Assembly: GCA_946811185.2 (NCBI GenBank)
Contig: OX328108.1
Span: forward strand, 33,416,493-33,480,492
Direction of reading: 5' to 3'
Length of the DNA stretch: 64,000 bases
Source of the DNA: Hippopus hippopus
Taxonomy: Eukaryota; Mollusca; Bivalvia; Cardiida; Cardiidae
A program made the position numbers and the translations under genes. Positions 21,231 to 28,718 of the stretch are shown in pieces. A model generated the notes under the pieces. That model was not told where the DNA came from. It made no database searches and worked only from the letters and a program-made list of their open reading frames with translations. Each line of letters starts with the position of its first letter. The first letter of the stretch is position 1.

Positions 21231-21722
21231 CCGAAATTTTTTTTTAACTCCCATTCCAAATTTCCTCTTTGTTCCAATAAGTTTACTTACCAACCCTCTT
21301 TCCATTTTTTCTCTAATAGTAGGATTGTAAATACCTTCTAATTCTGTTAACATATTTTTATCACACACCGCGTTTCTTGTGACAGTATCATTATGTTGAA
21401 GATAGCAAACATCATGATGGTAAGCAGCTTTATCAACACGATTTATTGGTTTGCTCCATTTCTTTGGTGTTAAATCTGGATTGAGTCTTTTCTTTAATTT
21501 AGTGCCAGGTCCTGTAAAATTATGCCCAGGAAGATGCATTTCAAAAGGTAAATTATTTATAGCTTTATTTAGCAACGATCCGCCCTTTGTTCCCCTAACA
21601 AACTGATTTTTAGTTATTCCACAAACTACACATTTTCCCCGTTTCATATTTCTTCCATTTTTAGCAACAGCATATTCTATATTGCTTGTATCAGTAACTT
21701 TTTTACATCTAACACAATACAT
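21201..21722 (-). pseudogene. DUF5679 zinc ribbon plus phospholipase A2-like protein
   Basis: The ATG at 21722 (MYCVRCKK) lies just behind a TATATAAAA box. Residues 1-45 form a zinc ribbon (CVRC ... CVVC, DUF5679 type). Residues about 70-130 carry a parvovirus-VP1-like PLA2: a GPGT calcium loop (HNFTGPGTKL) and an AAYHHDVCY helix with the catalytic His-Asp. In parvoviruses such domains help virions cross endosomal membranes; the same role here is inference. The frame is open to 21201, but in the T run at 21237-21245 another frame continues smoothly into the integrase, so PLA2 and integrase may originally have been one protein. Confidence 0.75.
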
Positions 21723-21757
21723 TTTTTTATATATAAAAATTAAAAAAGTTATATAAA
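21723..21757. promoter_or_regulatory. 35-bp divergent promoter, PLA2-integrase / ATPase
   Basis: Only 35 bp separate the opposed ATGs. It contains TATATAAAA-type boxes facing both ways: TTATATAAA right before the plus ATG, and the reverse complement of TTATATATAAAA before the minus ATG. It separates the two strand-blocks of the element. Confidence 0.65.
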
Positions 21758-22536
21758 ATGGATATTGTAAACTTATCATGGAACGAAAAAGTATCAAAGA
21801 GATTTAATCACTGCCTTTTACCAAAAAGTATCAGAGGAATAATTATAGGTAAATCAGGATGTGGTAAAACTACTCTATTGTTAAACCTTTTACTTAGACC
21901 AGACTGGTTAGACTACAATGATTTAAGTGTTTTTGGAAAAAGTCTTTTTCAACCGGAATACCGAATACTAAAAAAGGCTTTAGAAGAAAAACTACCAAAA
22001 GAATATATTTTAAAGTTGTTTAACATGCGAGATGAAATACAGGATGCAGATGTTTCCCCTATAGCTTTAATTGAGGAATGGATGAAGTCGTTTAAAAACA
22101 AATCGGATATAAATTGCAACTTTTTTGAAAATGCTAGTGATGTGCCTGATCCGAGAGATTTAAACCCAGGAAATAAAAATTTAATGATTTTTGATGATTT
22201 ACTTTTAGAAAGACAGAATAAATGTGTTACTACATTCGTGGAAGACATAGTAACGTAGATTGTTTTTACCTTTCACAAAATTATTTCAGACTACCAAGGC
22301 AAACTATTAGAGAAAATGCTAATTTCATTTGTCTTTTCCGGCAAGACCTAAAAAACATTAACCATATTTATAGTGATCATGTAGGTGATGATATGCCAAA
22401 GGATGAATTTAGGGAATTTTGTAAAAGGGCATGGGAAAAACCGCATGGTTTTGCTATCATTGATCTAACCAGTAAAAAACATGATGGGAAGTACAGAAAC
22501 GGTTTTGACAACTTTTACATACCTAAGTCAGTATAA
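21758..22536 (+). pseudogene. A32-like genome-packaging ATPase (FtsK/HerA superfamily), one frameshift
   Basis: It would pump DNA into the capsid. The Walker A motif is IIGKSGCGKTT at residues about 28-38, and Walker B is NLMIFDDLL near residue 150. After a one-base frame change near 22226-22232 the frame continues with RGRHSNVDCFYLSQ and LPRQTIRENANFICLF, the conserved sensor and arginine-containing region of Polinton ATPases. Total length is about 259 codons, normal for the family. The penton gene begins 25 bp later. Confidence 0.9.
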
Positions 22537-22560
22537 AAAATAATTTTGCTTTTTTAAAAA

Positions 22561-23334
22561 ATGGAAAAACTTTTAGAACAAATTGTAAAAAATACAGAAC
22601 ACAAAACATCATTCCAAATTATAGTAAGCGACAACAAAACACGCTTTAGAACAAGGTTTAATCCTCCTATTCAGCTGGAAAAGGATAAAGTTTATGAAAT
22701 AACTTTAGTAAACCTTGAAACTTACTACTCTTTCCCAAACATTGATGCAACAAACAACATATTTGTTTATTCTCCAGACAATGGTACCACATGGATTAAA
22801 ATAAAAATACCTGAAGGAAGTTATGATCTTGTTGACATTAATGATACCATTCACCAGGAAATGAGAAAAAAGGGCCATTACGATGAAGTTAATGAAGGTT
22901 ATTATATTAACATTTCTGCAAACACCAATACCCTAAAGTCTGTTCTTACTCTGGAAAATGGTTATCAAGTAGATTTTAATCAACCTTACTCTATTGCTAA
23001 AGTATTAGGATTTACTCACGCTAAATATACACAAGGATTTTACGAGTCAGAGAATGTAGTGAACATTCTTAGTATAAATAGTTTGCTTGTTAACTTAGAC
23101 ATTATTTCAGGAAGTTATGTTAATGGTTCAACAAAAAACACTATTTACTCTTTTTTCCCAGATGTTGCACCTGGATATAAGATAATTGAATCACCACTTA
23201 CTTTAGTATAATTACCAATAACATTACATGAAATACATAACTTAGAGGAAAATATTACGGATCAAGATGGCAATTTACTAAATCTTAGAGGTGAAAATTT
23301 AACAATTAGATTTCATATTAGAGAAGCGAGATAA
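22561..23334 (+). pseudogene. Minor capsid (penton-like) protein, internal stop
   Basis: It would occupy the fivefold vertices of the virion. From the ATG (MEKLLEQIV) the single-jelly-roll-like region runs about 210 residues, with VYEITLVNLETYYSFPNI and later TIYSFFPDVAPGYKI. A TAA at 23209-23211 interrupts, and the same frame continues for 41 codons through ITDQDGNLLNLRGENLTIR to 23334. The ITDQDG ... LRGE ending is a signature of Polinton/adintovirus penton proteins. The second piece is too short to be found as a gene alone. Confidence 0.85.
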
Positions 23335-23350
23335 AATAAAAAAAGAAATA

Positions 23351-23359
23351 TATATAAAA
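23351..23359 (+). promoter_or_regulatory. TATATAAAA box directly before an ATG
   Basis: The box touches the start codon of the gene at 23360. Similar boxes precede the starts at 21722 (minus), 21758, 28282 and 28719, and shorter TAATAAAA/TATAAAAA forms precede 24395, 26098, 26976, 20312 and 19882. Confidence 0.55.
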
Positions 23360-23944
23360 ATGACAAATTACACTAATGTTAAAGTAAATATATCTGAAGG
23401 GCAAAAGGAAAAGCTTCAACATGCTGTTAAAGCTGGTTGTCCGGTAAGTATTCGTTTAGGTCATGAAGATTTACAAGGTAATGATGTTTTAGCATTAACC
23501 AATTCACAAGCAAAGAAAATAGCTAAAGCCTATGAGAGTGGTAAAGGTATAACTATTAGAATGTCTGCGAAACAACTTAAACATAATATGAAAATAGAGG
23601 GAGGTTTTCCTGGAATGTTAGCTGGGTTAGCTGCTCGAGCTTTACCGATGTTAGCAAGAACTGTTTTACCAGCTTTAGGTGTTGGTGCTCTCTCTGGATT
23701 AGCCCAAACAGGAGTACAAAAAGCAATGGGGTCAGGTCTCTATCTTAAAAAAGGTGGATGTGTCTGCCAAGTGGAAACTGATGGATCTGGATTATACTTA
23801 AAACCATACAAAGGTAAAGGATTAGAGTCTGCTGGTGATGGTTTGTATTTAAAGCAAGGAGGAAAAATGTATGATGGAAAAGGACTTTTACTTGGACCTA
23901 ATAGCCCATTTGCTAATATACCTATCTTAGGGGCTATATTGTAA
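23360..23944 (+). CDS. Glycine-rich virion core / pX-pVI-like protein
   Basis: 194 residues, intact. The N-terminal 75 residues are mixed alpha/beta (MTNYTNVKVNISEGQ, KKIAKAYESGKGITIRMS). Residues about 85-125 form a glycine/alanine/leucine-rich hydrophobic segment (GMLAGLAARALPMLA, VLPALGVGALSGLA) that could lyse or insert into membranes. Three GLYLK motifs follow and the end is GPNSPFANIPILGAIL. Proteins of this make-up are constant neighbours of the penton gene in animal Polintons and have been compared with adenovirus core or pVI proteins; the exact role is unknown. Confidence 0.75.
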   Translation: MTNYTNVKVNISEGQKEKLQHAVKAGCPVSIRLGHEDLQGNDVLALTNSQAKKIAKAYESGKGITIRMSAKQLKHNMKIEGGFPGMLAGLAARALPMLARTVLPALGVGALSGLAQTGVQKAMGSGLYLKKGGCVCQVETDGSGLYLKPYKGKGLESAGDGLYLKQGGKMYDGKGLLLGPNSPFANIPILGAIL

Positions 23945-23950
23945 TGTTAC

Positions 23951-23972
23951 AAATAATATTTAAATATTATTT
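23951..23972. terminator. 22-bp perfect AT palindrome after the core gene
   Basis: AAATAATATTTAAATATTATTT equals its own reverse complement and lies 7 bp after the stop at 23944, 16 bp before the next ATG. Confidence 0.5.
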
Positions 23973-23987
23973 ATAACAAAATAAAAG

Positions 23988-24368
23988 ATGAAAGTACACA
24001 AATTTGGTATAAAACCTAATATTACTAATCAACATAAAACTGTATTTTGGAAACCTCATTTAGATGGAGTAAGATATCCTCCCTTAAAGCAAGATCCTCT
24101 AAAGTGGAAAAGGTACTCACAAGTAGATATCAAAATTCCTCCTCGTGATGGTATGAGACTTTCGCTAGGATTTGGTTATATAACTACACGAGGAGTTGTA
24201 GTAGCCTCTGTTAGTAATAAATGGAAAGGTAGTTTAACGATTCTTAATGGAATACATCTTGATAATGAGACTAATGATATCTTAGTCTACATTTATAATT
24301 TCTCACAAAACCCAATTAAAATACCTGAGGGTGAGTTATTCTGCTATCTAAAGTATCTACAATCTTGA
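23988..24368 (+). CDS. dUTPase-fold-like protein, function uncertain
   Basis: 126 residues, intact. The middle and end (PPRDGMRLSLGFGYITTRG, KWKGSLTILNGIHLDN, DILVYIYNFSQNPIKIPEGE) have the rhythm of the dUTPase beta-fold: a GI-x-D motif-3-like turn, then a D-I-x-V-x-x-x-N strand and a P-x-G-E-L-F-C-Y-L close. The canonical catalytic Asp/Tyr of motif 3 and the glycine-rich motif 5 are not evident, so it may be a structural or regulatory relative rather than an enzyme. It sits in the virion-gene cluster, which also fits a structural role. Confidence 0.5.
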   Translation: MKVHKFGIKPNITNQHKTVFWKPHLDGVRYPPLKQDPLKWKRYSQVDIKIPPRDGMRLSLGFGYITTRGVVVASVSNKWKGSLTILNGIHLDNETNDILVYIYNFSQNPIKIPEGELFCYLKYLQS

Positions 24369-24394
24369 TATAAAAAATTATCATTTTAATAAAA

Positions 24395-25078
24395 ATGGCA
24401 GATACAGATCAAGAACATCCTAATAAAGTTTATCCTTCACTACCTCAAGAAAGAAATACTGCAAGCGCTCCACCTATTGAGATGCGCACAATAGGAGATG
24501 ACAAAGGACATTCTTACTGTTTACAAAAGATATCCGAAGTACAAAAGTTTCTTGAGAACGAAATTCAAAAAAGAGAAGCCTTAGCTAAGAAATATTTTAG
24601 AGTCGCAAGAATTGTTGATGGTGTTGATACAGCATTGATTGGGTTAACAATGGCTTCTGGTGTTGGAGGAGCCATATTATTAGGTACAGTTGTAGCGGTA
24701 CCCATAGCATTAGGTTTAGAAATTACAAGTGCAACAACCGGATTACTCTCAATGGTAGGTAAGTATGCAGTAAGGGATTCAAAAACAAAGGGAGAAAAAC
24801 ATCAAAAGATTAGAATGATAGCTGATGCTAAGCTTGATACAATTGCTTCACATATATCTAAAGCTTTAGTTGATGATTGTATATCAGATGAAGAGTTTAA
24901 ACTTATCATGGAAGAACTAGAGAAGTATAAGAAGATGAAGGATGAAATAAGAATAAAGACTAAGAAAAAGATATCTACTGAAAATGAAGAAAGTTTAATT
25001 GAGAGAGGGAGGCGTGAGCAAAGGGAGTCCTTTCGGAGGTTGGTTGAGAAAAATCACGGTGGGCCGCTTGGATATTAA
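24395..25078 (+). CDS. Conserved Polinton membrane / coiled-coil protein
   Basis: 227 residues, intact. The N-terminal 35 residues are proline-rich and carry a YPSL stretch. An amphipathic helix (CLQKISEVQKFLENEIQKR) leads to a hydrophobic region at about residues 75-125 (ALIGLTMASGVGGAILLG, VAVPIALGLEIT) able to span the membrane twice. The C-terminal 100 residues are highly charged and helical (EEFKLIMEELEKYKKMKDE). Homologous-looking proteins occupy this slot in other animal Polintons, but the function is not known. A virion membrane or assembly role is a guess. Confidence 0.65.
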   Translation: MADTDQEHPNKVYPSLPQERNTASAPPIEMRTIGDDKGHSYCLQKISEVQKFLENEIQKREALAKKYFRVARIVDGVDTALIGLTMASGVGGAILLGTVVAVPIALGLEITSATTGLLSMVGKYAVRDSKTKGEKHQKIRMIADAKLDTIASHISKALVDDCISDEEFKLIMEELEKYKKMKDEIRIKTKKKISTENEESLIERGRREQRESFRRLVEKNHGGPLGY

Positions 25079-25200
25079 AAGACCAAAAATAAAATTTTCG
25101 TGCAGTTTTAGTTATGAAACGCGTTAAGAAACTATGATAAAAATTATGTTAAGAACTGAGATAAAAACTAGGATAAAAAATTATTTTAGTAATTTAAAAA
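25079..25200. other. Intergenic spacer with A-rich repeats
   Basis: 122 bp holding three or four copies of a GATAAAAA(C/T)TA-like word. This is the longest gap inside the virion-gene run and may be a promoter. Confidence 0.4.
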
Positions 25201-26094
25201 ATGTCTTTTTTAAAAATCACTGATCCTGCAAAAAGGGACTTAATGGTAAAGGAGTATCTTGAAACAAAAAAGAGGATTCGAGATAATCTACTAGCAGAGA
25301 GAACAGGTCAACAACAACTTCAAACAGATCTTTCAAAGTTTTTTAAACCTATTACAGAAACACAAAAAGCTACAACAAAGGAGATTACAGAAGGGCTTAA
25401 ACCTATTAAAGAGGGTATCGAACAGTTGCCGCAAGCTATTAATTTACCAGCATTTCCAACAATCACAGCTTATTCCTCTGAAGGACAAGAACCAACTGCG
25501 GGGGAAAAGGAATGGTGGAAAGATTAAGATAAACATTTTATTGGACCAATTGCAAAGGAGTATTTAACGAAATTTGTTGGTAAAACTAATGTTGATAGAA
25601 CGTATGGATTATATGACAAAGATGGTAAATTTCATATTGGTAGCAAAAGAGTCATACTTGATGATGATGATATTTTGCTTGGTGATAATGAATATAAAGG
25701 AACACCTGGTCTATGGGAGTTAATTGTTGCTAAAGAACCAGATGAAAAAATTTATACAGAAAAGGATCTTGAGGAATACAGTAATTTAATGTTAAAAACC
25801 AACGCTCTTTATCGTAATAACAACCCAGATAGTAAATATCCTAAAGGTTCTAGAGGGGAAAAGTGGAATAATATACTTAAGTATATTTGGGCGGATAGAA
25901 AAAAGTATGAAGGAAAAGGAATTGTTATCCCGTGTGACCCTAACGCATTAATAAAAAGACTAGACCTGTTGTTAGCAAGTAAAAAAGCAGGTAACACAGG
26001 TGTAAGAAACGAGTTGGTAAGCATTTGTGATGAATTAAAAAGACAAGGTGTTTTAATTACAAACACTTATAAAAATTTAATGTCTATACTATAA
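25201..26094 (+). pseudogene. Conserved Polinton structural-cluster protein, internal stop
   Basis: One frame of 298 codons with a TAA at 25525-25527. The first 108 residues are a helical, charged domain (MSFLKITDPAKRDLM, FFKPITETQKATTKE) ending in an acidic, proline-rich linker. After the stop the same frame gives a second domain with GTPGLWELIVAKEPD, YRNNNPDSKYPKG and ASKKAGNTGVRNELVSICDEL. The GTPGLWELI and AGNTGVRNEL signatures are those of a widespread unannotated Polinton/adintovirus protein. The function is unknown. The next ATG lies 3 bp after its stop. Confidence 0.75.
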
Positions 26095-26097
26095 AAA

Positions 26098-26488
26098 ATG
26101 ATTGTCACTAAAAAGCACGGATTTAAAAGAAGGTACTCATATGGTGGTACTGGAATCTTTGATAGCATTGCTAACTTTTTAGCGAGGCTTTTTACAAGTA
26201 GTGCAGCTAAACAAATTGCATCTTCTGCCCTTGATGTGGGAAAGAGTGTAGCAAAGGAAGGAGCAAAAAAAGGTTGGGAAAAGTGCTGCTGTAGAAACAG
26301 GGAAAAAATTGGTTACAAAAGCTTTAACACCAAAATCAAAGAAAATTTTACAAAAATATAGCACACCACCGAAACACGTTGATACACCTAAAACGCAAGA
26401 CATTAATACCCTAATAGAAGGAAGTGCTATTGCTATTCAAGATTTAGTTAAAAAATTAAACAGTGGAGCAGGTATTAAAGTAGTATGA
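26098..26488 (+). pseudogene. Small basic conserved Polinton protein, one frameshift
   Basis: The ATG (MIVTKKHGFKRRYSYGG) sits in CTATAAAAAATG, overlapping the preceding stop region. A basic N-terminus is followed by an alanine/serine-rich helix (SSAAKQIASSALDVGKS). The frame changes near 26265-26272 in an A run. In the second frame a KALTPKSKKILQKY motif and a C-terminal VKKLNSGAGIKVV are seen before the TGA at 26486-26488. About 130 codons, strongly basic. It could be a DNA-condensing or scaffold-like virion protein; only its position and composition support this. Confidence 0.65.
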
Positions 26489-26537
26489 AGAAAAAATAAA
26501 AATAAGTTAAGGAAAAGAACATTACTTAAAAAAGAAA
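26489..26537. other. Short spacer
   Basis: 49 bp of A-rich DNA ending CTTAAAAAAGAAA before the next ATG. Nothing else is seen. Confidence 0.4.
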
Positions 26538-26927
26538 ATGTTGAAATTAAAATTTAATCGTGTATATTATGAAAAACACAATACTAGTTGTATTACTATA
26601 GTAGGTGCATTGTTAAAACTAGAAGATTGTGAAATCCTTGAAATTAATGACACAGAATATGGTTATAAAAAAGCCACTGTGAAGTCATCTCCTGAAAAAG
26701 TAATTGAAATGAAAGAGATTGAGGAAAAGGTGAATGAACGTTTACAAGAGTGGAATATACCCCAAATAACACTTGTATACGGTAATAGAGTTTATCCTAA
26801 AACTAAAATAAATACTGCAAAAAGCATTAAACTTAAAGGTGTGTTTGTTAATGATGAAAATAAGTCTTTCGCTCAGCTTTGGTTAGATGATGAAAATAAG
26901 TCTTTCACTCAGATTTGGCCAAGGTAA
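26538..26927 (+). CDS. Conserved Polinton protein of unknown function, duplicated tail
   Basis: 129 residues, intact. It begins MLKLKFNRVYYEKHN, has a central acidic helix (EKVIEMKEIEEKVNERLQ) and a motif TLVYGNRVYPKTKINTAKSI conserved in the same gene of other animal Polintons. The last 24 residues are a tandem repeat: DENKSFAQLWL followed by DENKSFTQIWP, encoded by a 36-bp direct duplication (from 26853 and 26889). The duplication probably replaced the original end. No catalytic motif is seen. Confidence 0.6.
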   Translation: MLKLKFNRVYYEKHNTSCITIVGALLKLEDCEILEINDTEYGYKKATVKSSPEKVIEMKEIEEKVNERLQEWNIPQITLVYGNRVYPKTKINTAKSIKLKGVFVNDENKSFAQLWLDDENKSFTQIWPR

Positions 26928-26932
26928 AGTAT

Positions 26933-26966
26933 ACAATTATAATTTTTATTTAAAAATTATAATTGT
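26933..26966. terminator. Perfect 16-bp hairpin before the capsid gene
   Basis: ACAATTATAATTTTTA pairs exactly with TAAAAATTATAATTGT around a TT loop. It begins 5 bp after the stop at 26927 and ends 9 bp before the capsid ATG, so it could end one transcript and free the next. Confidence 0.6.
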
Positions 26967-26975
26967 AATAATAAA

Positions 26976-28259
26976 ATGGACATTTTAAAAATAACCGAAC
27001 CAATTTTAAAAGATGATATCATTGATGAGTATGAACACCACGAGTATGAACCGATCACAGGTGCTAATCTCAACAACTCAGGAGGAGATATTAGGATTGA
27101 CATTGAGACCCAAGATATCTTTACTCATCCCAGTGAGAGTTATTTACTTATAGAAGGCCGATTAACAGTAGCTACCGATGGAGCAGAGTATGCTGCTGAC
27201 GCAGATATTTCTCTAACAAACAATGGTCTCATGTATCTTTTTAAAAATATTAAGTATCAACTTTCAGGTATGGAGATTGAATCCATATTGCATCCTGGTC
27301 AGGCTACTACACTGCTTGGGTTGTTAAAATACCCAGATGATTTTTCTAAATCACAAGGGTTAAACCAATTGTGGTATAAGGATACAACCAATGCAAACGA
27401 TGAAAACATTGGTTTTGAAGTAAGAAGAAGGTATATTATTAGGGATGCCGCTCCAAGAGGTACCTGTAGCTTTAGAGTTCCATTAAAACATATATTTGGT
27501 TTTTGTGATGATTATAATAAAATATTGTATGGAATGAAGCAAACTCTCACCTTGACAAGAAATGATGATAATGATGCAATTTTTAAAGCCGCTGGTGGTG
27601 GTGCTCCTGCTAATGGTAAAATTGTTTTAAGTAAAATATCTTGGTTTATGCCACACGTTCTACCTGCAGATGGAGAAAAGATGGCACTTTATAAAATTAT
27701 CGAGAAAAAAGAAAAAGTACCGGTTGGATATAGACAGAGGCAGTGCGACTCTATCGCGGTTCCTCAGGCAACATCATTTACCTGGAGACTTGGTGTCAAA
27801 TCATCTCCTGAGGTGCCTCGTTTTATCATTGTTGGCTTTCAGACTGGTTAAAGTGGTAATCAAGAGCAAAATCCAGCAACATTTAATCATGTAAATGTTA
27901 AAAACATTTATGTAACGCTAAATTCCACCCGATACCCTGCGGTTGACTATAATATTTCATTCGCTTCGCATCAATTTAGTAGAGTGTATGGTGATGCTGC
28001 TTTGTTTAGATCTAAGTTTTATAACATGGATGAGTTGGTGTCAAACCCTAACATTACCCCCTCAGATTATAAAACCCTTTATCCTTTGTTTGTGTTTGAC
28101 GTTTCTAAACTGAATGAGAGATTGAAATACTCAGTCAATGATATCCAAATCAAGGTAAATTTTGGTGTAAATGCAAACACAGAGGCATATGCTGTTATTA
28201 TTAGTGATAAGCTAATTAATTTCCAGTCTGATGGTAATAAAATGAGTGTAGTGTATTAA
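26976..28259 (+). pseudogene. Major capsid protein (double jelly-roll), internal stop
   Basis: It would build the icosahedral shell. From the ATG (MDILKITEPILKDD) one frame of 427 sense codons runs to 28259, interrupted by a TAA at 27849-27851. Family signatures include ESYLLIEGRL, LMYLFKNIKYQLSG, FSFRVPLKH-like SFRVPLKHIFGF, KISWFMPHV and SVPQATSF-like AVPQATSFTWRL before the stop. After it come YVTLNSTRYPAVDYN, DYKTLYPLFVFDVSK and the end NFQSDGNKMSVVY. The length is usual for this animal-type capsid. Stop aside, no frame change is seen. Confidence 0.88.
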
Positions 28260-28271
28260 GATATTTCTTTC

Positions 28272-28281
28272 TTATATAAAA
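28272..28281 (+). promoter_or_regulatory. TTATATAAAA box touching an ATG
   Basis: Identical to the box at 28709-28718 before the polymerase gene. See the other TATATAAAA starts. Confidence 0.55.
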
Positions 28282-28629
28282 ATGATAAAGACTACAGATT
28301 TAAAGAAAATTCTTAAAGAGAATAATATAAATTTCTGCTCTTACTGGGATAAAGAGCGGTTAGTTAAGTTGGTGAAAGAACATCGTTTGTTACCAGAGGA
28401 GTCTCCCATGTTGCCTAAAAAAGAAAGAAGTAAGGACCCTAGGTTTGATAGATTAAAAACTATTATGCATAATCCTAAAGAGGTTAGCTTAGAGGATGTT
28501 GAAACTGGTGAAATAAAAACCTTTCCATGAATTTATAAGGCGGGTAAATTCATAGATCATTGTCCTCAAACAATTATGAATTGGAATGGAAAGATTTGGA
28601 AAAATAAATACAAAATTTGCATTCAGTAA
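28282..28629 (+). pseudogene. SAP-like small protein, internal stop
   Basis: 115 codons in one frame with a TGA at 28528-28530. Residues about 1-40 (TTDLKKILKENNINFCSYWDKERLVKLVKEH) fit a SAP/HeH helix-extended-helix DNA-binding fold. A basic proline-rich linker follows. After the stop the frame continues with IYKAGKFIDHCPQTI and a WNGKIWKNKY block, also seen at the end of this gene in other animal Polintons. It lies directly before the polymerase, and a DNA-binding replication role is possible but unproved. Confidence 0.65.
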
Positions 28630-28708
28630 TTTCATTATGACATTATTGTTATAATAAAATTTTTTGAAACAAATAAAAAAATTGTAATTGTTTAAGTAAT
28701 TATATCTG

Positions 28709-28718
28709 TTATATAAAA
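28709..28718 (+). promoter_or_regulatory. TTATATAAAA box before polB
   Basis: Directly adjacent to the ATG at 28719, leaving no room for a normal 5' leader if it acts as a TATA box for this start. Confidence 0.5.
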
